The position numbers were made by a program, and so were the translations under genes. Source: Kushneria phyllosphaerae (lineage in GTDB: Bacteria; Pseudomonadota; Gammaproteobacteria; Pseudomonadales; Halomonadaceae). From it: a DNA stretch of 64,000 nt. A model generated the notes under the pieces. It was not told where the DNA came from, made no database searches, and saw only the letters and a list, made by a program, of their open reading frames with translations. The number at the start of each line of letters is the position of its first letter. The first letter of the stretch is position 1. Positions 1 through 12,361 of this stretch are shown one piece after another. The stretch is from positions 186,001 through 250,000 of the forward strand of contig NZ_ONZI01000003.1 of the NCBI RefSeq assembly GCF_900312995.1, read 5' to 3'.

Positions 1-714
1 TGTGCCAAGGGATTGATGAATCGCGCGCATGCCTACAAGGCGTCTGTCACGGATAACGAGGAAAACGGCAGTCCCGATCCGGACCGTGGCATCACCATGG
101 GGCTTTTCAGCTATCCGGTGCTGATGGCGGCCGATATTTTACTGTTCAATGCCAATCGCGTGCCGGTCGGGCGCGATCAGGTCCAGCACATCGAGATGGC
201 GCGCGACATGGCCGGGCGTTTCAACCATGTCTACAAGGGCAACTACTTCACGCTGCCCGAAGCGGTGGTGGATGAGCGCGTGCAGACGCTCAACGGGCTG
301 GACGGGCGCAAGATGTCCAAAAGCTATGACAACACCATCCCGCTGTTTTCTTCCGAGAAAAAGCTCTTGAAGCTGATCCGCAAGATCAAGACCAATTCGC
401 TGGAGCCGGGTGAGCCCAAGGATCCCGAGACCTGCACGCTGTTTCAGATCTACTCGGCCTTTGCCAGCGAAAGCGAAGAGCAGGCCATGCGCACGCGCTA
501 CGCCGAGGGGATCGGCTGGGGTGATGCCAAAAATGCCGTATTTGAGCACCTCAACGCGCAACTTGAGGCGCCGCGTGGTGAGTATGAGCGTCTCATGCAG
601 GACCCGGGCCATATCGAGTCGGTGCTGCAAAAGGGCGCCGAACGTGCCCGCAGTGAGGCCAATACGCTGCTGGAGCGTCTGCGTCCGGCGGTAGGTCTGG
701 GTCGATTCGTTTGA
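1..714 (+). CDS. trpS: Tryptophan--tRNA ligase, C-terminal part (5' end outside window)
   Basis: Class I aminoacyl-tRNA synthetase that charges tRNA-Trp in the cytoplasm. The reading frame is open from base 1, so the N-terminal HIGH-motif half lies upstream of the window. Visible are the catalytic-core segment GRDQVQHIEMARD and the class I signature GRKMSKSYDNTIP (KMSKS loop), followed by the helical C-terminal anticodon-binding part. The frame closes with TGA at 712-714. A strong hairpin terminator follows within 60 bp, so this is the last gene of its transcript. Identity is secure; only the length cannot be judged. Confidence 0.96.
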   Translation, partial: CAKGLMNRAHAYKASVTDNEENGSPDPDRGITMGLFSYPVLMAADILLFNANRVPVGRDQVQHIEMARDMAGRFNHVYKGNYFTLPEAVVDERVQTLNGLDGRKMSKSYDNTIPLFSSEKKLLKLIRKIKTNSLEPGEPKDPETCTLFQIYSAFASESEEQAMRTRYAEGIGWGDAKNAVFEHLNAQLEAPRGEYERLMQDPGHIESVLQKGAERARSEANTLLERLRPAVGLGRFV

Positions 715-773
715 TCCAGCCCTGTCGCCGCTGATGCGCTGACTGCCGATGATGATCCATTGGCAGAGACAGG

Positions 774-805
774 AAAGGGCCGCCTTCTCATGAAGGCGGC
801 CCTTT
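774..805. terminator. Bidirectional intrinsic terminator between trpS and the S9 peptidase gene
   Basis: A 14-bp perfect stem (774-787 with 792-805), TCAT loop, GC-rich core GGGCCGCCTTC and a T-run on the plus strand. The matching A-run makes it usable by the convergent minus-strand peptidase gene, whose stop codon is at 843. Confidence 0.9.
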
Positions 806-842
806 TTTATTCCAGACCTATTCATTCCAAACGTGAGGTGAA

Positions 843-2867
843 TCAGTCCTTCGTGCTGAGTGCGGCTTCAAGTCCTGGCGTGTACTCGGCGCCATGCGGC
901 ACGGTGACAGTAGAAGGTGCCAGCGCATCATTGATCGGCTCGAACCGGCCGCCCAGCGATTCAGCCAGAAACGCTTCGGTAATGGCATTGAAGGCAATGT
1001 TATTGGCCGGACGGGCAAAACCATGGCCTTCATCGGGGAAGAGCACATAGGTGACGGGAATCGACTTTTCGCGCATGGCGTCGACGATCTGATCACTCTC
1101 GGCCTGCTTGACGCGCGGGTCGTTGGCCCCCTGACCGATCAGCAGCGGACGCTGGATACGGTCAGCGTGGGTCAGCGGCGAGCGCGCCTTCAGCCATTCG
1201 CGGCCTGCCTCGGTATTGGGGTCGGCCATGCGGCGATACATCTGCTGGCGTCCGGCTTCCCAGTAGGGCGGAATGCTGTCCAGCAGGGTGGTCAGATTTG
1301 ACGGTCCGACAATATCGACACCACAGGCGAAGACCTCAGGGGTCATGGTAAGCCCGGCAAGCGTGGCATAGCCGCCGTAGGAGCCGCCCATGATGGCGAC
1401 CCTGTCCCGATCGGCAATGCCCTGATCCACCGCCCAGTTCACGGCATCGATCAGATCATCATGCATGGTGGTGCCCCACTCGCCGTCACCGGCAGAGGTG
1501 AAGGACTTGCCAAGCCCGGTCGAACCGCGATAGTTGACCGACAGGACCGCGTAGCCGCGGTTGGCCAGCCACTGGTGGTAGCTGTTGCTGCCGTAGCTGT
1601 CACGCGCCCAGGGGCCGCCATGGACCAGCAGCACCATTGGTAGCGGGGCGTCCGGCGTTTTGAAGCCATCGGCGTCACTGCCGGCAGGCAGGGTCAGGTA
1701 GGAGACCAGTGTCAGACCATCGCGTGAGGTGAGCGCCAGCGGCGTCATGCCGGCAAGCGGTGCGCCTTCAAGCTCCGGACGGCTGACAAACAGTGAGGTC
1801 AGCGTGAGGGCGTCGCGATCAAAGAGCCAGGTTTCGGCAGGTGCCGTGACCGGGTCATTGACCACGATCCAGCGGCGGTCGTCATCCGTACGCGAGGTGA
1901 CGTTAACATCGCCTTTGAGCTGCTCATCAAGAAAGGTCAATGCTTCACCGATGCTCGGGTCAATGGCGGTCCATTCGGTGCGCAGATAATCCACCGCCCA
2001 GGCCTGAATGTCGTGGTTGTCCCGGTCGGCCATCACGCCGGTGATATCGGCCTTTGGTGACTGGGCGATCACGCGGGACTCGCCGCTTTCCCAGTCCTGT
2101 GCTGTCAGGGCCGCTGTATCGCGTCCGCGACTGTCGATCCAGTACATGGTGCGACCATCGCGGGTAAACCCGGCCGGCCCGGTGTTGGCGCTGTCTTCAA
2201 AGCTGATGGAGGTAAACGGTTCGCTCTCGACGGTCAGGTCGTTGACGCGAAAGAAGTCTTCGCCACCATCGGCGCGGGGCTTCTCGGCCAGACGAATCTC
2301 CAGATTTTCATCCAGCAAAAAACCGCCGTAGCCGTCGTTTTGCAGCACCAGCGACAGCTCGCCGCTGTCGAGATTGAGCTGGTAGACGTCATGCCAGCGC
2401 GGGTCACGGTCGTTGATGCCGACCATGATGTGGTCCCTGATATGGCGACTTACTCCCAGTACCTGCACGCGCACCTCTTCCTGCGGCGTGAGAATACGCT
2501 GCTCGCCACTGGCCACGCTTACGCCATACAGGCGAAAGTTTTCATCGCCGCCCTGGTCGTTAACGTACAAAAGCTGCTGGCTGTCCGGTGACCAGAAGTA
2601 GCTTCGAATCGGGCGAGTGTCTTCGTGTGTCAGGGCCCGGGCCTGGTCGGGATGATCAGTGGGCGCCACAAACAGGTTTAACACGTCATTGTGAGGGGCA
2701 ATCCAGGACAGCCACTGTCCATCCGGGCTCAAGCGTCCCTGCACGCGGCTGGGATTGCCAAACAGGCGCTGACGCTCGATCAGCGCCACATCCTTTGTCG
2801 GGCCGGCGCCTGCCGAGGGGGTCTGGCTGGCCGGCACGGCGGCCAGCGCTACATTGATCCAGCACAT
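843..2867 (-). CDS. S9 family (prolyl oligopeptidase-type) serine peptidase
   Basis: Serine peptidase of the dipeptidyl-aminopeptidase/acylaminoacyl-peptidase group, about 674 residues. The N-terminal two thirds are beta-propeller-like repeats (for example YFWSPDSQQLLYVND). The C-terminal third is the alpha/beta hydrolase domain with the nucleophile elbow GGSYGG (Ser near residue 496), GANDPRV (Asp near 583) and DEGHGF (His near 615), a complete triad. Two adjacent ATG codons exist. The AAGGAG at 2874-2879 is 3 nt from the first and 6 nt from the second, so the second (2867) is preferred. No convincing signal peptide follows, so a cytoplasmic location is inferred. The gene is convergent with trpS and divergent from the YeeE/YedE gene. 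The substrate cannot be deduced. Confidence 0.9.
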   Translation of the reverse strand: MCWINVALAAVPASQTPSAGAGPTKDVALIERQRLFGNPSRVQGRLSPDGQWLSWIAPHNDVLNLFVAPTDHPDQARALTHEDTRPIRSYFWSPDSQQLLYVNDQGGDENFRLYGVSVASGEQRILTPQEEVRVQVLGVSRHIRDHIMVGINDRDPRWHDVYQLNLDSGELSLVLQNDGYGGFLLDENLEIRLAEKPRADGGEDFFRVNDLTVESEPFTSISFEDSANTGPAGFTRDGRTMYWIDSRGRDTAALTAQDWESGESRVIAQSPKADITGVMADRDNHDIQAWAVDYLRTEWTAIDPSIGEALTFLDEQLKGDVNVTSRTDDDRRWIVVNDPVTAPAETWLFDRDALTLTSLFVSRPELEGAPLAGMTPLALTSRDGLTLVSYLTLPAGSDADGFKTPDAPLPMVLLVHGGPWARDSYGSNSYHQWLANRGYAVLSVNYRGSTGLGKSFTSAGDGEWGTTMHDDLIDAVNWAVDQGIADRDRVAIMGGSYGGYATLAGLTMTPEVFACGVDIVGPSNLTTLLDSIPPYWEAGRQQMYRRMADPNTEAGREWLKARSPLTHADRIQRPLLIGQGANDPRVKQAESDQIVDAMREKSIPVTYVLFPDEGHGFARPANNIAFNAITEAFLAESLGGRFEPINDALAPSTVTVPHGAEYTPGLEAALSTKD

Positions 2868-3081
2868 CATGAACTCCTTGTACCGATAGCCGGTGGCCGT
2901 ATCAATCTACGGCGTCATCTTGAGTTCGACAGCATAACGTACGTGTGTTTCCAGGGCCTGATGAATCCGTTAGCCAGCGTTTATTTCAGAGCCAGGCTTT
3001 ATGCCTATAAAATATGGATAACCATTTTTTTATTTCCGAAAAAAGGGATGACGGGAGCAGGAATATGACAGGAGTAATGTT

Positions 3082-4305
3082 ATGACGCAGGTGGCCAACG
3101 CCGACCAGTCCCGGCAGATGCCTTTGCATCAATCGCCCATTGTCTGGGGCTCAGTGGCACTTTTGCTGGTTGCACTTCTGCTGGTGGGGAGTGCCATCAG
3201 CGTGACACAGGGGGCATTGATGCTGGTAGGCGGCGCGCTGGGGCTGGTGCTCTATCATGCCGCCTTTGGGTTCACCTCTGCGTGGCGCGTGTTTATTCTT
3301 GAGCGCCGCGGGCGTGGGCTACGGGCGCAGATGGTACTGCTGGCGGTTGCAGTGGTGCTTTTCTTTCCAGCGCTGTCAGCCGGCATGCTGTTTGACCATC
3401 CGGTGCGGGGCTTTGTCTCTCCCATCGGCGTGTCGGTGATGGTGGGCGCCTTCATGTTTGGCATTGGCATGCAGCTCGGTGGCGGCTGCGCTTCCGGGAC
3501 GCTGTTTACGGCCGGCGGTGGTAATGCCCGCATGGTCGTGACGCTGCTCTTTTTCATTGTCGGCTCGGTACTGGCCACCATCAACTTTGACTGGTGGTCG
3601 TCGCTACCGGCATTTCAGCCGACATCGCTGGTTGAGCTGGGAGCAGGACCCGGTATCGCCACAAGTCTTGCGCTGTTTGCCGTGATCGCTGCGGTCACCG
3701 TCTGGCTGGAACGTCGTCGGCACGGCAGTCTGGAAGCCGCGGCGGTGCCGGCCGAGCGCCGCGGTACGGCGCGCTGGCTGCGGGGCCCATGGCCACTGCT
3801 TTTTGGTGCGGTAGCATTGGCACTGCTCAACTTTGCAACGCTGGCGCTGTCCGGCAAGCCCTGGGGCATTACTTCTGCCTTTGCGCTCTGGGGCGCCAAG
3901 GGCATTCAGGTCCTGGGAATGGATCCGGGGCAGTGGAGCTACTGGCAGCAGCCGGGCAATGCCCAGGCGCTGAGCCAGAGCATCTGGCACGACATCAATA
4001 GCGTCATGAACATCGGCATCATTCTGGGGGCGATGCTGGCCGCGGCACTGGCGGGAAGATTTCAGCCCAGTTTCAGGATTCCGCTGCGCTCGCTTTTGGC
4101 CTGCGTGATCGGCGGGGTGATGCTGGGCTATGGCGCGCGTATCGCCTTTGGCTGCAACATCGGCGCCTATTTCAGCGGTATCGCTTCAGGCAGCCTGCAC
4201 GGCTGGGTATGGATGGTCTTTGCCTTTGCCGGCAACATGGTCGGGGTAAAGCTGCGTCCCTTCTTTTTTGCTCAGCCCGCGCGTCCGGCCGTCAGCGGCT
4301 GCTGA
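3082..4305 (+). CDS. YeeE/YedE family sulfur-compound transporter
   Basis: Integral inner-membrane protein of 407 residues with about ten hydrophobic segments in two homologous halves, as in the YeeE/YedE (TsuA-like) family that takes up thiosulfate or related sulfur species. Each half carries the family cysteine motif: GGGCASGTLFTAGG with Cys136, and AFGCNIGAYFSG with Cys358. In the family these cysteines line the substrate path and relay thiosulfate. AGGAG at 3070-3074 sits 7 nt before the ATG. There is no neighbouring sulfurtransferase or TusA gene, so the exact substrate is not indicated. The preceding 200 bp are AT-rich and probably hold its promoter and that of the divergent peptidase. 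Confidence 0.88.
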   Translation: MTQVANADQSRQMPLHQSPIVWGSVALLLVALLLVGSAISVTQGALMLVGGALGLVLYHAAFGFTSAWRVFILERRGRGLRAQMVLLAVAVVLFFPALSAGMLFDHPVRGFVSPIGVSVMVGAFMFGIGMQLGGGCASGTLFTAGGGNARMVVTLLFFIVGSVLATINFDWWSSLPAFQPTSLVELGAGPGIATSLALFAVIAAVTVWLERRRHGSLEAAAVPAERRGTARWLRGPWPLLFGAVALALLNFATLALSGKPWGITSAFALWGAKGIQVLGMDPGQWSYWQQPGNAQALSQSIWHDINSVMNIGIILGAMLAAALAGRFQPSFRIPLRSLLACVIGGVMLGYGARIAFGCNIGAYFSGIASGSLHGWVWMVFAFAGNMVGVKLRPFFFAQPARPAVSGC

Positions 4306-4331
4306 GCCCCCGGATTCTTTCGATAGACAAA

Positions 4332-4357
4332 TCGGAGATGCCTGATGGCATCTCCGA
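4332..4357. terminator. Perfect 11-bp inverted repeat, probable weak terminator
   Basis: TCGGAGATGCC (4332-4342), loop TGAT, GGCATCTCCGA (4347-4357). It lies 27 bp after the transporter stop codon. No T-tract follows on either strand, so it may be a Rho-assisted or transcript-stabilising hairpin and not a classical terminator. Confidence 0.5.
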
Positions 4358-4431
4358 CCCTGTCCTTTCGCTAACCTGCTGGACCATGACATATTGGCGC
4401 AAATTGGTAATTTTTTTTTAACAATAAAAGG

Positions 4432-4437
4432 TATAAT
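4432..4437 (+). promoter_or_regulatory. Consensus -10 element in an AT-rich tract upstream of the membrane protein gene
   Basis: A perfect TATAAT at 4432-4437 lies in a strikingly AT-rich 50-bp stretch (4391-4445, including a run of nine to ten T). No good -35 hexamer sits at 16-18 bp: the TTGGTA at 4404-4409 is 22 bp away. Transcription would start near 4444, about 30 nt before the preferred start codon at 4473. Confidence 0.5.
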
Positions 4438-4472
4438 AATTTGTTAACACGCTTATGATTTACGGAAGTGGC

Positions 4473-5120
4473 ATGTCAGTTTCAAATTCGTTGACCCCCG
4501 CCAAGCGACGCCAGACGCTTAACAGCATCTATCGCTACGTTGCCTATCTCTTCTTTATTGCCTTGATCTGCCAGTGCATGTACTGGGATGCGCTGCCCAG
4601 AGACCTTGAGGATCAGTTCACCGAAGCGTCCTTCGCTGAAATTTCCCAGACCTTCATGCTGCTGGCCAGCCTGATTCTTCTGTGGAAGGTTCGTGTGATG
4701 GGTGTGTATCGCCACGGGGTGGTGCTGATGTTCGCCTTTTTGCTGGCCTCGCTGATCCGTGAGCAGGATTTCATGCTCGATCGCGTATTTGACGATCTCT
4801 GGCAGTGGCTGGTGGCGCTGGTTCTGGTGCCGGCCCTCGTGTTTCTGGTGCGCTACCGCCTGCGTGTACTGGATGAGTGCTGTCGCTACATGCAGCAGAT
4901 GTCCTTTGGTCTTTTCCTGAGCGGTTTTGTCACGGTCTATGTTTTTTCACGCCTGATGGGGCGAGGCATTTTCTGGGAAGCCGTTTTGAAGGCGCAGTAC
5001 CTCTACGAGATCAAATCCACTGTGGAAGAGGGTGTCGAGACGCTGGGCTATGCCCTGATGCTGCTGGCCATTGTAGAGCTGTGGCTCTGGGCACGTCGGC
5101 AGGTGTCCGGGGCGTTCTGA
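4473..5120 (+). CDS. Integral membrane protein of unknown function
   Basis: A 215-residue protein with about six hydrophobic segments (for example VAYLFFIALICQCMYW, QTFMLLASLILLW and LWQWLVALVLVPALVFLV), short polar loops and no soluble domain. A conserved-looking acidic patch, KSTVEEGVETLGY, precedes the last helix. I do not recognise a named family. An upstream in-frame ATG exists at 4455, but GGAAG at 4464-4468 is placed for the ATG at 4473, which also fits the -10 element. It is monocistronic: its own promoter lies upstream and a bidirectional terminator downstream, convergent with acnA. Confidence 0.75.
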   Translation: MSVSNSLTPAKRRQTLNSIYRYVAYLFFIALICQCMYWDALPRDLEDQFTEASFAEISQTFMLLASLILLWKVRVMGVYRHGVVLMFAFLLASLIREQDFMLDRVFDDLWQWLVALVLVPALVFLVRYRLRVLDECCRYMQQMSFGLFLSGFVTVYVFSRLMGRGIFWEAVLKAQYLYEIKSTVEEGVETLGYALMLLAIVELWLWARRQVSGAF

Positions 5121-5158
5121 CCAGTTGTCACTGACAGACGGCCTGTCCGTTCGAGGAT

Positions 5159-5191
5159 AAAAAAAGGCCCCATCCATGGATGGGGCCTTTT
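5159..5191. terminator. Bidirectional intrinsic terminator (membrane protein gene / acnA)
   Basis: GGCCCCATCC (5166-5175) pairs with GGATGGGGCC (5178-5187), flanked by seven A on the left and four T on the right. It therefore works on both strands between the convergent genes. Confidence 0.9.
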
Positions 5192-5207
5192 GTATGGCAG
5201 GCGCTGC

Positions 5208-7946
<2,739 letters not shown>

Positions 7947-8077
7947 GAGGCCTCCTCATCATCGGATTCCGGACCCGCACCATGCGGCTTGATAACCTCC
8001 GTCAGGAGAGGCGATAACGCATGGCCGGTACGCCGCATCAGGGAACGTTTTTCAGCGTGAGCTGTTGTTTCCTGATG

Positions 8078-8083
8078 AGTATA
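8078..8083 (-). promoter_or_regulatory. Candidate -10 element for acnA
   Basis: Read on the minus strand this is TATACT (5 of 6 consensus), about 130 bp upstream of acnA. No convincing -35 is placed at 16-18 bp, so this is only a candidate. The same bases also give TATAGT on the plus strand. Confidence 0.3.
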
Positions 8084-8202
8084 GTAAGCATACCTGCAAT
8101 ATGACCTTGTGTCGGTCTGCCTACATTGTCGACAAACTTCGTGGCGCTAGCATAACAGTTTACCGCCCGTTTCGTTCAAGTATTTCAAGGCGAAAGCCCC
8201 CT

Positions 8203-8409
8203 ATGCACGACCAAAGGCTAATATCGTGGCAGGCGCATTGCCCCTATTGCGACGCCATGAATGATATCGATATTGACACCAGTCAGGGCTCCCATATGAC
8301 CTGGGTTGACTGCCAGTGGTGCTGTGCGCCGATTGTCGTCACGGTGACGATCTCCCTTTTCGATGACAGTCTGGAGTCGGTCACGCTCGGACGTGATGAC
8401 GATGCCTGA
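8203..8409 (+). CDS. CPXCG-type cysteine-rich small protein
   Basis: A 68-residue protein with two zinc-knuckle-like pairs, CPYC near residues 13-16 and CQWC near residues 38-41, matching the CPXCG family of small proteins of unknown function. The remainder is acidic and ends in DDDA. The frame is open upstream to 8065, but that extension has no family character and the ATG at 8203 starts the conserved part. The Shine-Dalgarno is poor (AAGG 12 nt away). It lies alone between acnA and trxB. Metal binding is inferred from the cysteines. Confidence 0.75.
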   Translation: MHDQRLISWQAHCPYCDAMNDIDIDTSQGSHMTWVDCQWCCAPIVVTVTISLFDDSLESVTLGRDDDA

Positions 8410-8566
8410 GCGGTTGCAGACAATGAGTGTCATTGCCATCGCCGATTGGCTGCAGGCTATACGCCCCCTCACAATAAGACATGTCGATCATGTCTGCCCG
8501 GACGCTGAAGCAGGTCATGTGCAGTGTTACACTGGGCGCCATCCAATTTCTGTCGATTTCTGTTGA

Positions 8567-9553
<987 letters not shown>

Positions 9554-9588
9554 ACAGGATCGTTTTTGATCGCGGGCGATCATGATGC

Positions 9589-9623
9589 AAAAAGAGGGAA
9601 GGCTCTGAGCCTTCCCTCTTTTT
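9589..9623 (+). terminator. Intrinsic terminator of trxB
   Basis: A perfect 16-bp stem (9589-9604 with 9608-9623, including AGAGGGAAGGCT), a 3-nt loop and a seven-T tract. The A-run on the left makes it usable from the minus strand as well, after slyX. Confidence 0.92.
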
Positions 9624-9728
9624 TTGTCGCCGGTTCCTGTCGCCAATCTCTGTCACCAATACCGTGATCACTTTTCACCGTCGCGCCCTGCTTGACCCAA
9701 GGCATCCGAATTGTCATTCGGGATCCGA

Positions 9729-9998
9729 TCAATAGTGCGGCGGTCGCTCCTGAGCGCTGTCGGACTGCAGGGATTCAAGGCTGTCACGCTGCTCTCCCAG
9801 GCGCTGGGCCATGAGATTGCAAAGACGCTCCAGTCTTTCAATGGTGGCATTTTGCTTGATCACCGCGTCATCCAGACGCTCCAGCCAGTCCTCCTGCCAG
9901 GCCAGGCGGCTCTCCATATCGTTAGCACGCTCTATCACCTGCTTAAGCGTAGTGTCAATGTGCATGTTAGAATCAGCGTGTTGCGGAGGTGTGTTCAT
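9729..9998 (-). CDS. slyX: SlyX family protein
   Basis: An 89-residue protein that is almost entirely one heptad-patterned coiled coil (from about residue 20 to 75), with the short Pro-rich C-terminal tail RPPHY typical of SlyX. The biochemical role of SlyX is not established. The 12 residues before the inner Met are variable in the family, so the true start could be MHIDTT. GGAG about 9 nt before the outer ATG supports the longer form. It is convergent with trxB. Confidence 0.85.
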   Translation of the reverse strand: MNTPPQHADSNMHIDTTLKQVIERANDMESRLAWQEDWLERLDDAVIKQNATIERLERLCNLMAQRLGEQRDSLESLQSDSAQERPPHY

Positions 9999-10142
9999 GT
10001 CGTTGATCTCCGTACGTTAAACATCCGGTCGAATGGCCGGTGGCTGGGTTCACATCCCGTGAGCAAGGGGCATCATGGGGATACGCGGGATGGGGACGGT
10101 CCGAGTAAACAATCCGATAAACGTTTGAAGCAGAGTATCGTC

Positions 10143-10598
10143 ATGAGTTCAAAAACCATCTGGCGCTGTACCATTATCAGCCTGCTGCTGGCGCTTTTAA
10201 CGCCGGTTATCGCAGGTTTTCTTGTCTATCTTGCAAGCCCTGTCGTTATCGACGACATGGCCGTTGATCCCGGTCTTGTCGTCATCTGGGCGCTGTCTGC
10301 CGTGGCGTCGTTTGTGACGCTCGAGATCGCAACACTTGCCATGCATGTGCTGACGCCAACACTGTCCAATGTGGTGGAAGTCGAGAAGGATGATCGCGAG
10401 ATCGGGGTGGTCAAGTGGTTCAATGTCAACAAGGGCTATGGCTTTATCACCCGTGACGGGGGCGAGGATGTCTTCGTTCATTTTCGTGCCATTCGTGGCA
10501 AGGGGCATCGTACGCTCGCCGAGGGTCAACGGGTGCGTTATTACTCCATCCAGAATGAGCGTGGCCTGCAGGCCGAGGATGTGACGGTCATCACCTGA
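10143..10598 (+). CDS. Membrane-anchored cold-shock-domain protein
   Basis: A 151-residue protein with two hydrophobic helices at the N-terminus (about residues 8-30 and 40-63, for example [20 protein letters not shown]), a short linker, and one complete cold-shock domain from about residue 86 to the end. The nucleic-acid-binding motifs are intact: KGYGFI (RNP1) and VFVHF (RNP2). CspA-type domains bind single-stranded nucleic acid; here the domain should face the cytoplasm at the inner membrane. The frame is open far upstream, but the ATG at 10143 begins the protein-like part. A terminator follows at 10654. The role is unknown. Confidence 0.85.
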   Translation: MSSKTIWRCTIISLLLALLTPVIAGFLVYLASPVVIDDMAVDPGLVVIWALSAVASFVTLEIATLAMHVLTPTLSNVVEVEKDDREIGVVKWFNVNKGYGFITRDGGEDVFVHFRAIRGKGHRTLAEGQRVRYYSIQNERGLQAEDVTVIT

Positions 10599-10653
10599 CA
10601 GACCGTCTTTTCAAACATCCTCGTGGTGTGCCAAAAAAACATGGTGTACCACG

Positions 10654-10680
10654 AAAACGCCCCGCAACGCGGGGCGTTTT
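10654..10680. terminator. Bidirectional intrinsic terminator
   Basis: AAAACGCCCCGC (10654-10665), loop AAC, GCGGGGCGTTTT (10669-10680) plus a further T. It serves the cold-shock-domain gene and the convergent minus-strand gene ending at 10716. Confidence 0.9.
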
Positions 10681-10715
10681 TGATGAGCTCAAAGACAGAT
10701 TACGTCAATGACGTC

Positions 10716-11120
10716 TTATTTCTTGCCATCCTGAGCGCCGGCATCAGGCCAGTGGATCACGCCTTCGCTGCCATCGGCGAGCACCTGGAAAAAGCGGTCA
10801 GGGTCATCTCCGGGCTGCCATCCGCCCAGTGAGCAGCGCACTTCACACGCCAGCGCCTGGCTTGCGGCGCGAGCACAATCAGCGTCTCTGGGCCAGGGTG
10901 TAATTTCACTGTCAAACCAGAGGCTGGCCAGTCGGTCGGCGGCATGTTCAACGAGCAGGACAGGCAGGCGCTGGCCCTTGTAGATTGGCGCTGCCCGCCA
11001 CTGCTGTTTGCCGGCGCGCTCAAGCGTCACGCTGGTCTCCAGCGCCGTGGAAAGCCATTGAGAGATACGCCCGGCATCATTGCAGGCAAGGTAAACCTCG
11101 ATGTCTGGATAGTGCTCCAT
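10716..11120 (-). CDS. Hypothetical protein encoded directly after dapE
   Basis: A 134-residue, acidic, soluble protein starting MEHYPDIEVYLA, with no transmembrane segment. Visible features are a Trp-rich C-terminal half (SLWFDSEITPWP, SLGGWQPGDDPDRF, VIHWPDAG) and two cysteines (ADCARA, CEVRC). The frame is open upstream into dapE, but the ATG at 11120 lies 4 nt after the dapE stop, the natural arrangement for a co-transcribed gene. I do not recognise the family. Co-transcription with dapE suggests, without proving, a link to lysine or cell-wall precursor metabolism. Confidence 0.7.
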   Translation of the reverse strand: MEHYPDIEVYLACNDAGRISQWLSTALETSVTLERAGKQQWRAAPIYKGQRLPVLLVEHAADRLASLWFDSEITPWPRDADCARAASQALACEVRCSLGGWQPGDDPDRFFQVLADGSEGVIHWPDAGAQDGKK

Positions 11121-11124
11121 GGGA

Positions 11125-12297
11125 TTATCGCAGCAGCCGGTCAAGGGTGGATTCAAGGGCCTGACTCATCAGATCAAGGTCCGTGGCAAGGATGCGTTCA
11201 TCGCGCTGATGAATGGTGGCGTTGCGCGGGCCGAACTCGATGGTCTGTGGCCCCAGTGTCGCAATAAAACGGGCATCAGAGGTACCGCCGCCGGTAGAAA
11301 GCCGGGGAGACGATCCGGTAATGTCAAAAAGAGCAGCGCTGACGGCCTCGGTCAGTGCGCCCGGCACCGTCATGAAAGGCTCACCGGAGAGCTGCCAGTC
11401 AATATGCCAGTCAAGCGCGTATGTATCGAGTAATGCCTCGATGCGTGTCTTGAGCGCCTGCGCCGTGACTTCGGTGGAAAAGCGCAGGTTGAAGGTCACC
11501 TCCAGCTCGCCGGGGATGACATTGTTGGCACCGGTGCCACCATGGATGTTGGAAATCTGAAAGCTGGTCGGCGGGAAAAACGCATTGCCATTGTCCCAGT
11601 GTTCTGCCACCAGAGCGTTCAGCGCCGGCATGGCCTGATGGATGGGGTTGCGCGCCAGCTGGGGATAGGCGACGTGACCCTGAATACCGTGAATGCGCAG
11701 GACGCCGTTGAGCGAGCCACGCCGTCCATTTTTGATAACGTCGCCAAAGTGCGCCTCGGAGGAGGGCTCGCCGACGATGCAGTAATCGATGGATTCATTT
11801 CGTGCGCGCAGGATCTCCACCACGGCGCGGGTGCCATCGTGTGCCGGGCCCTCTTCATCGCTGGTCAGCAAAAAGGCAATCCGCCCGCGATGATCGGGGT
11901 GGGCGGTAACAAAGCGCTCGACGGCGGTCACCATCGCGGCCAGCGATCCTTTCATATCGGCCGCACCGCGTCCGCGAAGATAGCCGTGCTCATCGATGCA
12001 GGGGGAAAAGGGCGGTGTCTGCCACAGATGTTCAGGACCTGTCGGGACGACATCGGTGTGGCCTGCCAGCACCAGCGTGGGGCCGGTCTGACCGCGCACG
12101 GCCCAGAGATTGCGCACCTCGCCCTGATCCATCCACTCCAGATGAAAGTCCAGCTGTGCCAGACGCTCACCGATCAGGGTCTGACAGCCGGCATCTTCGG
12201 GCGTGACCGAGGCTCTTGAAAGCAGCTCAAGCGCCAGTGACAGTGTCTCACTCGGCGCCTGACGGGTCGCTGCAGTGTTGTCGAAAACCTTGTGCAT
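11125..12297 (-). CDS. dapE: Succinyl-diaminopimelate desuccinylase
   Basis: Zinc-dependent M20 family hydrolase that releases L,L-diaminopimelate from N-succinyl-L,L-diaminopimelate (lysine and peptidoglycan precursor). It is about 390 residues. Metal and catalytic motifs are visible: [38 protein letters not shown] with the catalytic Glu, the dimer-domain segment [19 protein letters not shown], and the C-terminal metal His in [14 protein letters not shown]. The second in-frame ATG (12297) is preferred over 12309 because purine-rich GAAGAGAG lies just before it. DapD lies upstream on the same strand, so two succinylase-branch enzymes are adjacent. Confidence 0.95.
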   Translation of the reverse strand: MHKVFDNTAATRQAPSETLSLALELLSRASVTPEDAGCQTLIGERLAQLDFHLEWMDQGEVRNLWAVRGQTGPTLVLAGHTDVVPTGPEHLWQTPPFSPCIDEHGYLRGRGAADMKGSLAAMVTAVERFVTAHPDHRGRIAFLLTSDEEGPAHDGTRAVVEILRARNESIDYCIVGEPSSEAHFGDVIKNGRRGSLNGVLRIHGIQGHVAYPQLARNPIHQAMPALNALVAEHWDNGNAFFPPTSFQISNIHGGTGANNVIPGELEVTFNLRFSTEVTAQALKTRIEALLDTYALDWHIDWQLSGEPFMTVPGALTEAVSAALFDITGSSPRLSTGGGTSDARFIATLGPQTIEFGPRNATIHQRDERILATDLDLMSQALESTLDRLLR

Positions 12298-12361
12298 GAC
12301 TCTCTTCATTCAACGGGCGCCCGCGTGGACGCCCGGATGTGTGGACAGCGCTGACATCGCT

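Noticed and set aside
843..2867. Signal peptide on the S9 peptidase
   Set aside because: The N-terminus CWINVALAAVPASQ is too short and lacks a basic start, so export is not claimed.
8126..8135. Palindrome TTGTCGACAA between acnA and the CPXCG gene
   Set aside because: A 10-bp palindrome is too short to call an operator without recurrence.
10623..10652. GTGGT...ACCAC inverted repeat after the cold-shock-domain gene
   Set aside because: The pairing is short and interrupted; the adjacent GC-rich hairpin is the clear terminator.
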